Origin: Metallyticus violacea
Taxonomy: Eukaryota; Arthropoda; Insecta; Mantodea; Metallyticidae
Assembly (NCBI GenBank): GCA_030762175.1
Contig: CM060831.1
Coordinates: 72,919,501-72,983,500, forward strand
Length of the DNA: 64,000 bases
Reading direction: 5' to 3'
Position 1 is the first letter of the stretch. Each line of letters begins with the position of its first letter. A model generated the notes under the pieces. That model worked only from the letters and a program-made list of their open reading frames with translations. It was not told the origin of the DNA and did not search any database. The translations under genes and the position numbers were made by a program. Shown in pieces: positions 46,019 through 58,696 of this stretch.

Positions 46019-46090
46019 ACATGCCAGGAGGCGAACCTGCGCTATTAACCACGGAATCACTGCACACTCTGCCGCAGAGCTAACGAAACA
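46019..46090 (-). other. tRNA-like sequence (decayed tRNA or SINE head)
   Basis: On the minus strand the sequence gttagctctgcggcagagtg contains an A-box-like tagctctgcgg, and about 35 bases later caggttcgcctcctg contains a B-box-like ggttcgcctcc with a 4-bp T stem (cagg / cctg). The acceptor stem does not pair convincingly and the sequence runs into AT-rich DNA, so a working tRNA is unlikely. Confidence 0.4.
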
Positions 46091-46629
46091 CACATACGCT
46101 AGTCAGCGTCTTTAGTGCATGCAAGAATTTGCGTTCAAGAATTTTTTTGTCACCAGATGTACAAAATCAATGTTAGACAATGCGCATGCTATTATATGGG
46201 AATTTCCTCTGACTGCATGATTTTGTAAAAGCAATATTGTTGTATTTGTTGTATGCTTTTAAGTTCTTCTTCACCAATTTTAATCACAAACAATGGAGGA
46301 AGTCATATTTGAAGGTGGTAACGTTGCTAGAAATGTATTCAATTATAAGGTGTTAAGTTTTATGTTAGTGGCACATATTCTATGCATTATCACTTAGATT
46401 TACACGTTGATACTTTGCTTCCAGTGAATACACATTTTACATTTCTTGTGTAGTCGACAGATATAACAGCCGGACATGGAGTTTCAAAAATTCATGCGAC
46501 AACTCTAAAAATCAATGTTAGATGCAATCGTATAGCTCAACAAGTGGTAGTGTTTTTAATGAAAGCACATTCAATGAAAACGTTAATCTAACATGCTGGA
46601 AAGCTATGCCAATTGATTGTATTAGCTGA
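46091..46629. other. No clear feature
   Basis: AT-rich. The part next to 46630 may hold further decayed Tc1-like sequence, but nothing is diagnostic. Confidence 0.4.
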
Positions 46630-46930
46630 ATATGTTTTTTGAAAAATGGAGTCCCCCCAAAATATGCTGCACAAGTACGGAATTACTTGATACTTTTGCT
46701 GATTTTGCTGAACGCGTCAGAGGGATAGCACGGCCTCCAAGATCCTCAGATATAACCTCTTAAAAACTTTTCTTTTGGGATGCATTAAGACGACGGCTAA
46801 TGGAGAGGCAGATTTGGTTTATTTGCCTTAGAGAATCATCGATGCTTGTGAAAATGCCACAACGGAGATGAAAAATACCTGGCGGGAGACCTAATATTAT
46901 CAGGAGATCTGATAGGCCATAAAAGGTGCA
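46630..46930 (+). mobile_element. Tc1-like transposase 3' trace
   Basis: Reads P-P-K-Y-A-A-Q-V-R-N-Y-L ('PPHYxxxVRxYLD', just after the second catalytic Asp), then A-R-P-P-R-S-S-D-I-T and, in frame, L-F-F-W-D-A-L-R-R, matching 'WPPRSPDLTPLDFFLWGxLK', the third-Asp block. A later part reads C-E-N-A-T-T-E-M. Short and heavily decayed, with stops; related in layout to the family T copies at 11.7 and 19.0 kb. Confidence 0.6.
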
Positions 46931-49900
46931 GTCATTAATATTTATTGACTAACATAAAATTTTAGTAACTTCCTTTGTCGGTTGCCACAAATGAAATTAA
47001 ATAAATGTACTAATTTCTGAGTTATAAATTCTTTTTATTTGTAGCGTTCGTTTTGGACGCTCTGTATTATAGCCATTTTAACATGTACCTGATATGAAAG
47101 TGAACGGTTAATAAGGCATACAATATTAAGTTTGACAACAAAAGGACATTTAATTAAACTAAACACTTTTAGAATAATTTATTATTGACTGCCAAATATT
47201 TCATATTTACAATTTTGTATGCAGATGACGTTGATGCACCGTCTAAACATTATAAATTAAGCCAACAAATGCTAATATTTGTCCTTGATTTATCTATTAT
47301 AGCCAATACGTGCTTTAGTTTTCCGTTTTTATTTGCTTTCTTTATTTTGAGTGATAAATCTTAAAGGATAGTAATGCAGTTCACCTAAAAGGAGTAGTGG
47401 GGTATTGCTTTCTGTTCTACCACAACAACGGGTTAGATTTGAGATATAAATGTAAATGTAAAGACGACTTATTGGAGTACAGCATGCAAATTTACAACAC
47501 AGGAATAGGTACATAATCCTTTGAGTTCAAACTCAGTGGTAGATTACAAACCTGGAGTCTTCTTTTATCCTTTTTTATACCCCAATTTCATTAACGGAGA
47601 ATGCAGATTAAGCTCACATTTAGATAATTACACACACATGTGCCAAGAAAACAAGTAATTTAATTTGGCTTATTTATTGGCCTTGCTTCAGCAACTTAAA
47701 TACAACAAAGTGGATGTGTGTGTGTTTATCACTGTTTTAAGCCTACCTTCTTGCTCACTTTTATTTGTTACCGCTACAACACTTTCAATAATTGCAGTAC
47801 AAAAGTTAAATGTTAATTAACTTATTTACGTGCTTAATAATAAGATATGCATTTACAGCTGAAAAGGTACTTTTACCATTTAAGTATGCCAAGTGTTCCT
47901 GCATTTAAAAATACGTGTTTTATAAACATTCCTCTTAGTGATATGAAGTGTAATCAAATTGTTAAAGATTTGAAAATAGTGAAAAAAACAACGAACAATA
48001 TGTACTTTTGTGTCTAATTTCCTTAAAAACTAGAAACTACTCGTCTTAGGCATTGTACCTATAGGAAAATTTGTGCTAGAAGCGCAACTAATATGTTTAA
48101 CAAAGGAACTTAAATAGCAAAAATATATAGAACAAAAACAATTGAAATATAACAACAAATTTACAAAATAGAGCATTTTTTTAAATTTATAAATGTAAAA
48201 TTTTTTAAATGTACACAACAATTTTTGGAGCTTCGAATGTATTCCTGGATATATTTCATTCTCTGATTCTAAAATTATGCCAACTTTCCCCCATCAGGTC
48301 TTGTTTTTAAATATAGCACATGTCATATACCACTCTGTATTCCGGTCACTCTTCTGAAATGAGCATATTTTAATATGGAGTTGTATTTACCTACATTTAG
48401 CATGATATCAAATTATAAAATAAAGAAAAGCGTAATATAGTGAATATACTTATTTCAAACCTGAAGCTCCCTTTGTAAAGCTTCCGAGAGTGGGAACTAC
48501 CAGGAAAATCTTGCATTAAGGTTCTAACAGAATTGTGCCATCATGTATATGTCGTTTTCCTCAATATTTGCCTTCCATTGTTTTTATATATTGGTGAAAT
48601 GTTTCACCTTGCTCTGAAAAGCGATTATAAGTAATTGTGCATATAATCTATTTTAGCACCTATTTTCAGCCAAGCCTGTTGAAATAAAAGAGCATATCCT
48701 CTACTCTACTAATTGAGTTTAGTTATTTGCCTTCTGTTGTGAAAGAAGTTTCTAACAAAATGAACAAATGAAGATTAAGTAAATGATTTTTTTTTTTTTT
48801 TTCACTCTATGCAATGTGGGTTATTTGTGAGCTATTTGATCTACGGACCATTGAAAATTCCGGTATTAAATTTTCCATGGCAAGTCAGATAATTTCTGCA
48901 AAGGGCATGAAAAACCGGGCAAGCCCAATTTTGGTCGAAAATGAGTTAATGGCTTCAAGCGATTTTCCGTGAAGAGTTTCACATAGTGCAAAATCGGGTA
49001 AGTTTAATTCCAATTGGTTGCGAAGATATTTAAATGCGAAAAAACGTGTGGAACGCAGTTTGAGGTAACGTCGACTATGCATATTTTTCACAAACGGAAT
49101 GCGAACGGGAAAAATCATGCAAATCCAGTTACTTAAATATTACCTTCTTGTTCTTCGTTTTGGTTGTGTGAAAACCCGGTTACTACCTCTGCCTAAGAAA
49201 CTGACGGTGACAGTTGAATTATTTAGTTCTCTTTTTATGACGAAAATCACTTTTGGCAGTATTAATCTTAAGACTAATACCTATTACCATGATCGACAGC
49301 GTGTTCCATGACTACTATAAAATTTAAGAATAGACAATATTCCTACTACTGACCTTGACTTGGAGCAACTAAATGAAGATTCGTGCAATGCAAACTACAA
49401 CATGTGATGATATTAATATACAGCATCTTGTTTTAGAAAATTTGCAATAACAATTAAAATAAATACATGTTTAATTTTTGAATTAAAAAGAGGAAACATA
49501 TGAAATGTAATATTGGTAAATACATTTTTAAATTTCTTTCGATACGGTTTAAAGTATGTTCTTAGATGAGTAATTCAAAAAGAGTTGGATATAACGAAAT
49601 ATTTACAATTTAATATATTGTAATATTCCCCTGCTTATAACCTGGAACATTTTTCAACAAGAATGAAAATAAATGATTAATGCTTGACTCGAGGTAGGTT
49701 GTTTAATATGAACATAAATAGCTAAGTCGCTTAAACAACTGTACAATGGACGGGAAAAACCGATTTAGGTAAAAAATTACACAGCATAGTGAACCGTAAA
49801 CATTTCTAACTGCTAAATCACTTATTAAACATCAATTCTCGATTTTGGTGGCAGTTCCAAACTTTGTTTTCTTTCTCCTGTAAAATTTGCTTTTAGAGAA

Positions 49901-50044
49901 TTACCCAGTTTTTCACGCTTTCTGCAGACTTATGCACTTATGCAATCATTTTAATTCAAATATTTTACATATTGTTTAGTGGTGGTGAAACTATCTCGTA
50001 ATATCAATAATGCATTGATTGCATTTTGTTGTCAAATCATCATA
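46931..50044. other. Largely featureless AT-rich stretch
   Basis: About 3.1 kb with no recognised gene or repeat. A T run (16 T) lies at about 48787-48802. The 77-codon minus-strand frame at 48885-49118 has no known motif. Confidence 0.45.
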
Positions 50045-50345
50045 TCTTCCCTTGGCGACCAATCGTTTCTTAATCAATGTCCATGTTTGATCCCTTCTGT
50101 ACCAAGGACACAAAGTAAAGTTATTTTGTGTAGCCACTTTCTTGACTAAGAAGAAAATTAACCATCTTCAGGTCTACAATAACCAACCATTGATGATTTC
50201 CAATACAAAGCAGTTGATCTTGTACTCTTCTTTCATTGTAAAGGAGTGATCGATTGGAATGCAACCATATTTATTGCCGTTGTTCAAAAGAACACATTTC
50301 AAAATACTTGCGTCACTGAAAAGTTTAATTCGCCTGGGTTATTTT
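50045..50345 (-). pseudogene. Trace of an unnamed repeated arthropod protein family
   Basis: Minus strand, right to left: F-S-D-A-S-I-L-K-C-V-L-L-N-N-G-N-K-Y-G-C-I-P-I (split across frames), S-F-T-M-K-E-E-Y-K, then W-L-V-I-V-D-L-K-M-V-N-F-L-L, and a blurred S-G-Y-T-K region followed by F-T-L-C-P-W-Y-R-R-D. I remember a family, often multicopy in arthropod and other animal genomes, with 'KCVLLHNGN', 'ICxDLKxVxxLLGxQxGYTKxPCFLCLWDSR'. I cannot give it a function. Frameshifts make this a pseudogene if the match holds. Confidence 0.4.
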
Positions 50346-50701
50346 CTCAGGAGATCTCTTATGCTAGTGCAGAATATTTGTTTTCGATAAAGACTATCCA
50401 TGATTTAACAATAAAAGAGTAGTAATTATCGAAATTATTTTGGATTCTCTCTAAATTTCAAACCTTCTATTTCCATTTGTCCACTGGCAAAATGGTCTGT
50501 AACAGTTTTGCATACAAAATGATGGTTATCTGCATCTACAAATTGAACGGAAAAATGTATATATTCCACTAAAACCATTATAAAAAGCATTAGATGTTAT
50601 AACACACAATAAAGTAACAAAACAAATGCAGTTTCGAAATTTGAGCATTACATTTTTATCTAAACGTGTTTTACATGAAAGTAAACGATTTTTCATGAAT
50701 T
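50346..50701. other. No clear feature
   Basis: AT-rich; nothing recognised. Confidence 0.4.
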
Positions 50702-50994
50702 GAAGTTATTTATTGATTTAGTTTATTTATGGACGCGCTTTAGCGTCCCATTCAATTCAGGGCTTTGAACGGCCGACAAATTTTGCCCAGAGGACTCTTT
50801 TTTCAGGCTTGAGGTTCTTTTTCGTGCCGTAAATTTACGACACGAGACCCACGACTTTACTTCCCTTCCGAAGGAAGCCATACTTAGGATTTTACGCCCG
50901 AAAAAATCCATCGATCCTGGCTGGGTTTGAACCCGCGATCTTGGGTTTAGGAGACAAGTATTGTTACCACCACACCACCAGGACCGACGAAGTT
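50702..50994 (-). mobile_element. SINE-A copy, minus strand
   Basis: The head lies at the right ('gtcggtcctggtggtgtggt' on the minus strand, B box gggtttgaacccgcg on plus), and the tail at about 50713. The body is complete apart from a short deletion in the 3' part ('gctttagcgtcccattc' replaces a longer block). Short flanking repeats gaagtt at 50702-50707 and 50989-50994 may be a target-site duplication. A 147-codon minus-strand frame running through it is an artefact. Confidence 0.9.
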
Positions 50995-51028
50995 TATTAT
51001 ACATACAAAAAGTATGTAAATTAAATAC

Positions 51029-51061
51029 ACACATATATATGTATATATATATATATATATT
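51029..51061 (+). repeat. (TA)n dinucleotide repeat
   Basis: acacac passing into an imperfect TA run. Confidence 0.9.
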
Positions 51062-52261
51062 CATTTTTAAGATTGTTACATATCCAAATTCTGAAGAAGA
51101 AAACATTTCAAAAATGAACAAAAAATCTAAGAAACTTGAAGAAACTAAAGCTGACACTATACGCAATTCAATTTAATAATCAGCATCCAAAATGACCCCA
51201 AGAAGAGATCTGAAAGTTATGGTACAAAAATAAATAAATTGCTTATTTGGGTAAAATTCATTAATTTTAGATAAATTTTAGAAAAAGCCCATACCAACAA
51301 AAATATATGCGGACTAATACATAGTTTATATAAATCAGCGGATTCATCTTAGAAGTAAAATCTATTATACAACACCTGAAAATATTCTTAACATTTTCAT
51401 ATGATTGCAATCTGACTCAATTGTGCTCATTATATTGGCTAGCAAATGCCAAATTCGGACATCAGCTTACAGAGTGTAATAATATTAGCAGCAGCCACTT
51501 AATATTTATTAATAACATTATCATCATCTGCTTTTCAGGATTCATCAGCTTGTTTCACTTCACACAATCGGCCACCGTTTACCTAGTGTTTTCACACATA
51601 TTTCTTTGCCCATTAATTTATATTATTTTAAAAATGTTTTTATTTTCAATTTCTTTTATTATGAACTATATAGTACACAAAATTCAAGTTTTTATTCCAA
51701 TCTTTTTCCTCTCGAGCGTTTCATTGCCTATATTTAATAAATTCATATTTATGAACTATATAGAGGAAAACCGTAACTGCATAATATTTTTTTTTTATTT
51801 TTTTTTTTTTAAGATCTTTATATTATTCCGTCAGTTTTGGCGTTTATTGGGTGACAATGGACTATGAAAATATTTAAGAGTTTCAGAGGTGGAAGGATAT
51901 TTTTTATGATTTAAACCTGGTACAACATTGTCTTTCTAGGGTAGATAACTATAAAATAAAGTCACATAACATTGCAGAAAAGGGAAGGTTTTGAAGGAGA
52001 ACTGGTAAAACTCACTGGGGGAAAAAAAACGTTTCACAGAAGAAGCAAAACACCCAACAATTTGACTTTAAAGAAAATTTCTAAATAATAAAGCAATAAC
52101 TTTTTAGAACAAAAATCATTTTTTACGCGTATTACTTATATCAGCATTGCTTTTAAATTACAAAAATATGCATAGAAATCTGAATTTTTAGTTGATATTG
52201 AACTGTAGACAACACATGTGGGGCACTACAATAGTTAACGAGTCACTAACCACCCTCTCTC
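51062..52261. other. No clear feature; hydrophobic AT-rich open frame at 51421-51867
   Basis: The 148-codon plus-strand frame is Ile/Phe/Leu-rich and ends in a phenylalanine run from T-rich DNA. It has no recognisable family, and such frames are expected in T-rich sequence, so I do not call a gene. Confidence 0.45.
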
Positions 52262-52308
52262 CTACGCTGATGACCGAGATGCTAAAGAGCGTCCGTAAAT
52301 AAACCAAA
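52262..52308 (+). mobile_element. SINE-A 3' end fragment
   Basis: Only the last ~45 bases of the family remain: 'acgctgatgaccgagatg' followed by 'ctaaagagcgtccgtaaata' and 'aaccaaa'. It is an extreme 5' truncation or the remainder of a deleted copy. Confidence 0.8.
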
Positions 52309-55133
52309 AGCTCTCTCTCCTTACGTATATCATTGATCGGCTTCTGTTTACCTCCGGACGGTATATTATGTCAGTTGGAGTGTATCTATCTTGATGTTAA
52401 ATCCTTAAGAATTCCGAAGCCTATTTATTGACTTCGCACATTATGATTATCATAAGGTACTTTTAATTATGTTTCATTCCAGCTATTTATCATGCAGTTA
52501 TACATTTTAATCATATGTTTGTTTAGAAGGTTGATACAGGTTTTCAAAAATACCATTCTCTCCCTATCCACGCCCTTGAACAGAATGAGCGTTTGCTGAG
52601 ATATTGATGCGCTTACGTTCGACAAGGCACTTAATAATGCATTGTGAATTCTCAATAACTAGGAGTGACACTTGGATATGTAACCTTCACCTAAATATCG
52701 TTCACTTGATAATTTACTGCATAACAGTGTTATTTAATTACACCATGGTTGTTGAACTGGAATGAGAACTGCGTTGTATGTTCATTTGAAAACAAACACA
52801 TTTTAGTAATAATCTTCGAGTAATGGTTAGCCATTTTTTGAAGATTGAAGATAAAACCTATAAAAGCTATAAAAGCTAATATTGGCTATCCTGAGGATTC
52901 AAATACAAACTATTATAGCTTTTATATAAAATATACTAACAAAAACGTATGAACATCAATCTTAATTCCTTACATTGTTGTTTTTTAAATAAAAAATTGC
53001 ATCAACGTACTGCATATATTCTTAACAAAATGAGTGAAGAATTGTATGTTCCTGCACATTTATCATTTAAAACGTATTACTTAATTACAATAAAACGATA
53101 ATACGTTTTTTTACATACCTTGGTGATTTATAATTATTAAGAAAAATATTAAGAAAAATTTGAATAACATAGATAATATACTGTGTATTATGCAAATGCT
53201 TAAAACTACAATATATAAATAAATATGAATAATATAATGTTAAGCCAGAGTTAATACAATATTATTATGTGAATGAATAAAAAGGGCTAGCTGGAGAGAC
53301 AGAAGGGGAGAGAAAGAGATTGAAACTAATTTTTGAAGAATTTAAACAGAACAATGTTCTGTGGTTGCATGGCATTTCTTAAGAAAGCTTAGAGGTTCGT
53401 TTCAATAACCTTATACTTTTTCTCTCCGTCCTCAAACTTTTATACCTGCCTCTGTTTGCATCCTTTTATTAACTTCACTTGAATGTATCCAGGGAGAATA
53501 TAAGAAAAGAAGAATGTTTCCGGAAATTTTTCTAATATCCGTCAGAGCCCGATTAATATGCTGGGACTTGTTTGCAGATCATACGGCAGGAAGAGCATGG
53601 GTACTTTCCTAGATAAAGTACGTAAACATCATCAAAAACTTAATATTTACATTCTTTAGTTTTATCGCTATAGCAGGGCATACAAATTGTTTTACATGTA
53701 CTTTCAATAGCTTTGTACAAATCAATGTCATATTAGTATTGTTACACCGAACAATGCATTTATTATAAGTATGATTATTTACAGACCATCTCCTTCGTCC
53801 AGTAATTAGTTTTGGTGACTGCTGGGCGGGAGGCCAGGGTTCGATTCGCGGTACCTACTTAGGAATTTCTTTAAGTGAGAGAGGTGTGGAACTGGCCCCG
53901 TGAGGACAATTGGAAAACTGCGCTTGATAGGTCGACGGAATGCTGATCACAAACCCTTTGCAATACTGCCCTCTTATCAATGAAGTCGCAAGACGGGGTA
54001 GAGAATGCAGCGGTCTCCGCGGCAGCTCAAGATTCCCTCTGAGCTATAGCGCCAAATGAGAAAAAGATTATTTACAGAAGATATAAGTGCCAACACATTT
54101 ACTGACAACAGATATATATTAATTATTCCTTATTTTGAGCAATTATATGGAATATACAGCAATGATGCTAAAAGTAATTTAACCCTGTTAAGTTTTGTGA
54201 ACATACTGCTACACAAAAATGACACAACTTATCTACCTATTGAAACAAAAATATTGTTAAGCACTTTAGTACGATTTACATTAAGTTTCACAGTGTTCAT
54301 TCTTTGCCCAGACTTGATCTTTAAGAATGGAAAGAATTACTTTATGATGTAAATCAGTTAAAGTTTTTGTTGTTATTCGTTAATAACAACATTTACCTAC
54401 AGTTTTTCGTCCATTTCTTATGCAGTATTCCTGGATCCGACAATTTTGAATGGGATTGAGATTCTACCACGTAAGGTACTTGTAAAACTATTTTTTTAGA
54501 AAAAGGAAAGCTAAAACTACGATTGTACAACAAATATTTGCCACACAACGACCAACTGGTAACATCGACAGCATTCACTAACCCTGCGTACACTTTTAAC
54601 GCCACCTGCCGTTCTTGTTCAAGAGTGGGGAAATATATTTTTTGTAGTATGTGCTTCTAATGGTTGAGCGGAAAAAAGAACGTGTCTAATAATAGGTTGG
54701 AATCCTCGTTAAATTTCAAATGTTTATTTGTTAGTTTTTGAAGTAAAATTAATGTTTAATATACATCACTAATATTTTTTTTAACGAACAATGAATTTGA
54801 ATTTTAAGTAATTATGCTACAACACAAAATCGAAATATAATCTTAGCTTTCAAAATAATAAATAGATAAAGCGAAATGCATTATAAATTGGCTTTGTTTC
54901 ATTTAAAATTAAATATTAATATTCAATGTATTTTGAAACAAAGATGAACTCATGATTCTTTTTTGTTTATGTGTGTGGGTGTGAGCATAAATAACTTAAA
55001 ATGGAAATAAGCCTTTGTAATTTCAAATTATATTATCCTGTGCAATGAACTCGCATCATTAGACATTTTAGATTTAATACATGTTCATGACAATAAACAG
55101 AATTTGTAATAGAGTTTGATTATCTTCTAAGCA
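52309..55133. other. Mostly featureless; possible tRNA-like repeat at 53800-54055
   Basis: AT-rich. At 53800-54055 a GC-richer patch includes a B-box-like gggttcgattcgcgg after a possible A-box region, then 'ggaactggccccgtgagg' and 'agcgccaaatgag'; it may be a SINE or satellite fragment of another family. The 98-codon frame at 54056-54352 is unrecognised. Confidence 0.4.
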
Positions 55134-56100
55134 TACAGGGTGTAAATCAGCAAACTAATATTCCGGACTGGTGCTGTCATCTGGTAAAAAACTTACTTTG
55201 AGACTAATGACCGCCGTCATTCTTGACGTAGTTCCCTTCCACACGTATATCGGTCCCAGCGATTCTGTCATTTTCCAAGGCATGTTCTTTGAGTGTGTAT
55301 AGCACAGAGAGCGTTTCTTCTTGAATCCTCTCAATTGTATCGAATTGTTGTTTTTCGTCAAAAAGCTCCTGGTGAACAAGGAATTGTAACAGGGTGCATT
55401 ATCGTGATGCAAAAGCCAAAGTTCGGGCCGTCGTCTCCACACATTTTCACGGAGCCGTCGCAAAACGTCACAGTAGTATGTGGAATTCACTGTTTGGTTT
55501 GATGGGATGAATTCTCTGTGCGCAATCCCCTTACTATCAAAGAAAACGAGGAGCATGCTATTGACTTTGCTCTTCACTTTTCTCGGTTTTTTTTTTTTTT
55601 TTTTTTGGTTTTGGTGAATTCGGGCTCTTCTACTGAGAGAATTTTTGTTTTGTCTCAGGGTCATTAGCGCACATCCAGCTCTCGTCGCCGGTGATGACCC
55701 TGGACAAGAAAATTGGGTAATCGTATACGACCTGACGAAGCTCCGTACAAATTTCAACACGCAGCCCTTCTGATCAGCAGTCAGGATTCTTGGCACAACT
55801 TTTGCAGCGATACAACGCGTGCCAAATTCGCCAGTTAAAATTCCTTGACATGTTCCATAACAATTCCCACTTCATGAGCAAGGTCTTCAATGGTTCGACG
55901 TCGATCCTCACGAACGAGGTGTTGAACTTTGGCAACAATGTCAGTCATTGTGCAGTTGACGGGCCTACCGGTGTGAACATCGTCTTCAATAACTGTACGG
56001 CCGGCCCTGAACCGAGCATGCCACTCAAACACCAGTGTATTCCGCAGTTCAGGAGAAGATTTTGCGAGCCGTTACAGTTCCCGTCGAGATAGTTGCTAGA
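55134..56100 (-). mobile_element. mariner transposon fossil
   Basis: Minus strand. N-terminal frame (56032-55835): V-F-E-W-H-A-R-F-R-A-G-R (read from the ATG as F-E-W-H-A-R-F), D-D-V-H-T-G-R-P-V, V-R-E-D-R-R-R-T-I-E-D-L-A-H-E, the mariner DNA-binding region. Catalytic frame: M-L-L-V-F-F-D-S-K-G-I-A-H-R-E-F-I-P, then Y-Y-C-D-V-L-R-R-L-R-E-N-V and L-L-H-H-D-N-A-P-C-Y-N with the second catalytic Asp intact. The block YSPDLAPSD with the third Asp is deleted. A 20-base A run (T on plus, 55587-55606) interrupts the linker before M-L-L-V. The left end is ta|cagggtgtaaatcagc at 55134-55136, a plausible terminal repeat after a TA target. The right terminus is lost near the SINE. Confidence 0.9.
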
Positions 56101-56102
56101 AC

Positions 56103-56408
56103 ACTTCGACCTTGTCGGTCCTGGTGGTATGTTGGAAACAATACTTTCCTCCTAAACCCAAGCTCGCGGGTTCGAACCCGGCCAGGTGGATTTTTCCGGG
56201 CGAAAAAATCCTAAGTATGGCTTTCTTTGGAAGGGAAGTAAAGCCGTGGGTCCCATGTCATACATTTACGGCACGAAAAAGAACCTCATGCCTGAAAGAA
56301 AAGACCCCTGAGCAAAATTTGTCGGCCGTTTCACTCCCTGGGACTCTGATTACCTGAGATGTTAAAGAGCGTCCGTATATTAACCAAATAAAAAAAAACT
56401 TCCACCTT
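56103..56408 (+). mobile_element. SINE-A copy, full length, next to mariner
   Basis: The element runs 56114-56397: gtcggtcctggtggtatgtt head, perfect B box ggttcgaaccc, body as in the family and an A9 tail. Flanking repeats acttcgacctt (56103-56113) and acttccacctt (56398-56408) differ at one of 11 positions and mark the target-site duplication. It lies at the 5' edge of the mariner at 55134-56100, and may lie inside it if the mariner's lost right terminus was beyond. Confidence 0.93.
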
Positions 56409-58696
56409 TCCCCTACCACTAAAGATGTGTATCGCAGAAGCAGACGAAACGCCTAGGAAGCAGGACTCCAGTAGATCACGGCCTACAAACTTAGGAGTTT
56501 TCTGTTATATAAATGTTATAATTTTTTCTTTTGAGCATTTTATTCGCAATATATAAAACTGACTAATACTTGTTGCACTGACTTGAGACAATTATTGCCT
56601 AGCATCGATCCCAGGTCCATTTAGAAATAATATTTATACATAATATACTCACCAAAAGGGGCATAGACATATGGTCTGCACATGTTACAAGTATAAGCAT
56701 GAAGGCGAACAAAATATCACTGAAAGGGAAGATTTCCCCGAAAAGACACGCATTGTAACCTTTTAGGCTAAGAGGGTCTCTTTGTAATGTGACTTCAGGT
56801 CAACTAGAACTTTGAAAACAGTCGGATATTGAACAAATATCAGGAATTTGTTAAGTACGAGTAATTCTTTTGTTAACAGTGTAGGGAAAACTCTGGCAAT
56901 AAATATCCAGATGGAATCATAAAACATCTGTTACGGCTCTCTTTTAATATATTATTTATGTCAAGAGGGTAAGACTTAAGATTTTGCTGTGGGTGGACCC
57001 CAATAAAATCTTAGAAGATAGCCTATGAGAATTAAACGATAATACATTAGCACCAATGGGAATATAGGTGTAGGAAGAGCAAATCACGTGACATTTGGAG
57101 AGTCATGATGAATATATTTATAGCGCCTAGACCGACGGCAGGTTATTTAATAAAAGTAGTTGCAATGGACTTAACTTGTTACTTGTTATTTGTTTGTCAC
57201 TAGCTGCTGAAGTGAAAGGAAAAAGTGTTATTAATGTGAAAACTGGAACTACAATGTTATACTTTCGTTTATCATCTCCTTTCCCTGTGACAATGTATTA
57301 CAAAAACGTTCCTCTAATAAACTGAACTTATAGCCAAGGAAGAAACAATATATTGCGGAACTAATGCAGGTCCGACCTATCACCCTTGAGATACCTATCC
57401 ATTTATAAAATTCGATCACCGCCTTATCCACAACTTATCCAAGCTCAATCACAATCTAATATAATAAAATATAAACAAATATCGCCGCACGCTTAACTAT
57501 TTATAACAAATACAGGTAAATTACAAAACTATTTCCGTTTTGGATTCATTAATAGCAATATAGTTAACCTCCGTTGCGCACTGACATACCAGCTCCCCCT
57601 CAACTTTTCTCATTCACCGCAGCAGCAATACTTCATATATGCACAACCTCGGCATATCATCCCGACTCTGTTTGTAGATTAGCAAGCTATAATAGTTTAA
57701 GTTCTTAATATTATTCTAGATTAGTGGCATATACTACCTGACCAAGAGAAGCCTCGGATCAGTGAGAATATTGGCGATAGTGACTGTTTACAGTGTAAAC
57801 AAACACACAAGAGCAAGCACGCCTAAGCTGTGGTGTGCCCTGGTGCTGTCAACTAAACATTATGGCCTGTGATGTGTTGCAAAGCGCTTTATTTCCTCCT
57901 GTCTTCATACAAAAACACGTTTCTCTTAACCAATGGAGGCAGTTCTGAAGATATTCGATTCTTAAGTAATTTTTCCATTTGTGTTAGTGTCTTTCTTAAT
58001 TTTAAAGAAATAATACTACGGATAAATCCATTCTAATTTTCAATATCAAGTGCTTTATAGGTACCTACAATTGTGTCAGTTACCGGTATGATAATCTCTT
58101 ACCAGAACATTTTAGAGTATTTGAAGCCAAATTTACAATCGTAAATACTAGTATTTGTTATACTTAAATCTTTAGTTATGTTAAATGCTCTTTAAATTGA
58201 AATATCAAAATAAATTACTTCTATGTTTCTCCAGTAAATTAAAATTAATATATTTTCATTTATTGTGACAAACACATTATTAGTTTTATTTGAATAACAT
58301 TTAGATTAAATTTGCATTTCGATATAAGCTTCTCCAAATAAGTCTAAAACATTATACCGCACCTCTCGTCGATGTCTGCGCATGCATTTTAGTTAGGAAA
58401 GCACTCTAAATGTGATAAGGAAACATAGCTTCGTTTACGTGAGAATAACTATACAAAACATTCATTTAATAAAACTAAAGAGATAAACATACCTACAATG
58501 CTCAAAAAGTAGATGCAATATTAGGATTCCAACGAAGAATTCAAGCACAACAAGCAATGTAATATTAAAAAAATATATCACTATACGCTTGGCTTCAATT
58601 TACACTTATTAACAGCTAAAATATCACAAAAATAAAAGAGAAACCTCCAAAAAATACAGAAACTTTTAATAAATAAAACAAACTTAACAGAATCCC
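56409..58696. other. No clear feature
   Basis: About 2.3 kb, mostly AT-rich. A perfect small palindrome tgtttac-agt-gtaaaca lies at 57785-57801. No gene recognised. Confidence 0.45.

Noticed and set aside
50723..51166. 147-codon minus-strand open frame
   Set aside because: It runs through SINE-A and the TA repeat; the same translated words occur in other SINE-A copies.
51421..51867. 148-codon hydrophobic open frame, possible membrane protein
   Set aside because: Composition is driven by T-rich DNA and ends in a phenylalanine run; no family or conserved motif seen.
54056..54352. 98-codon frame as a host gene
   Set aside because: AT-rich with no domain, no neighbours in a gene structure and no start context; not enough to call.
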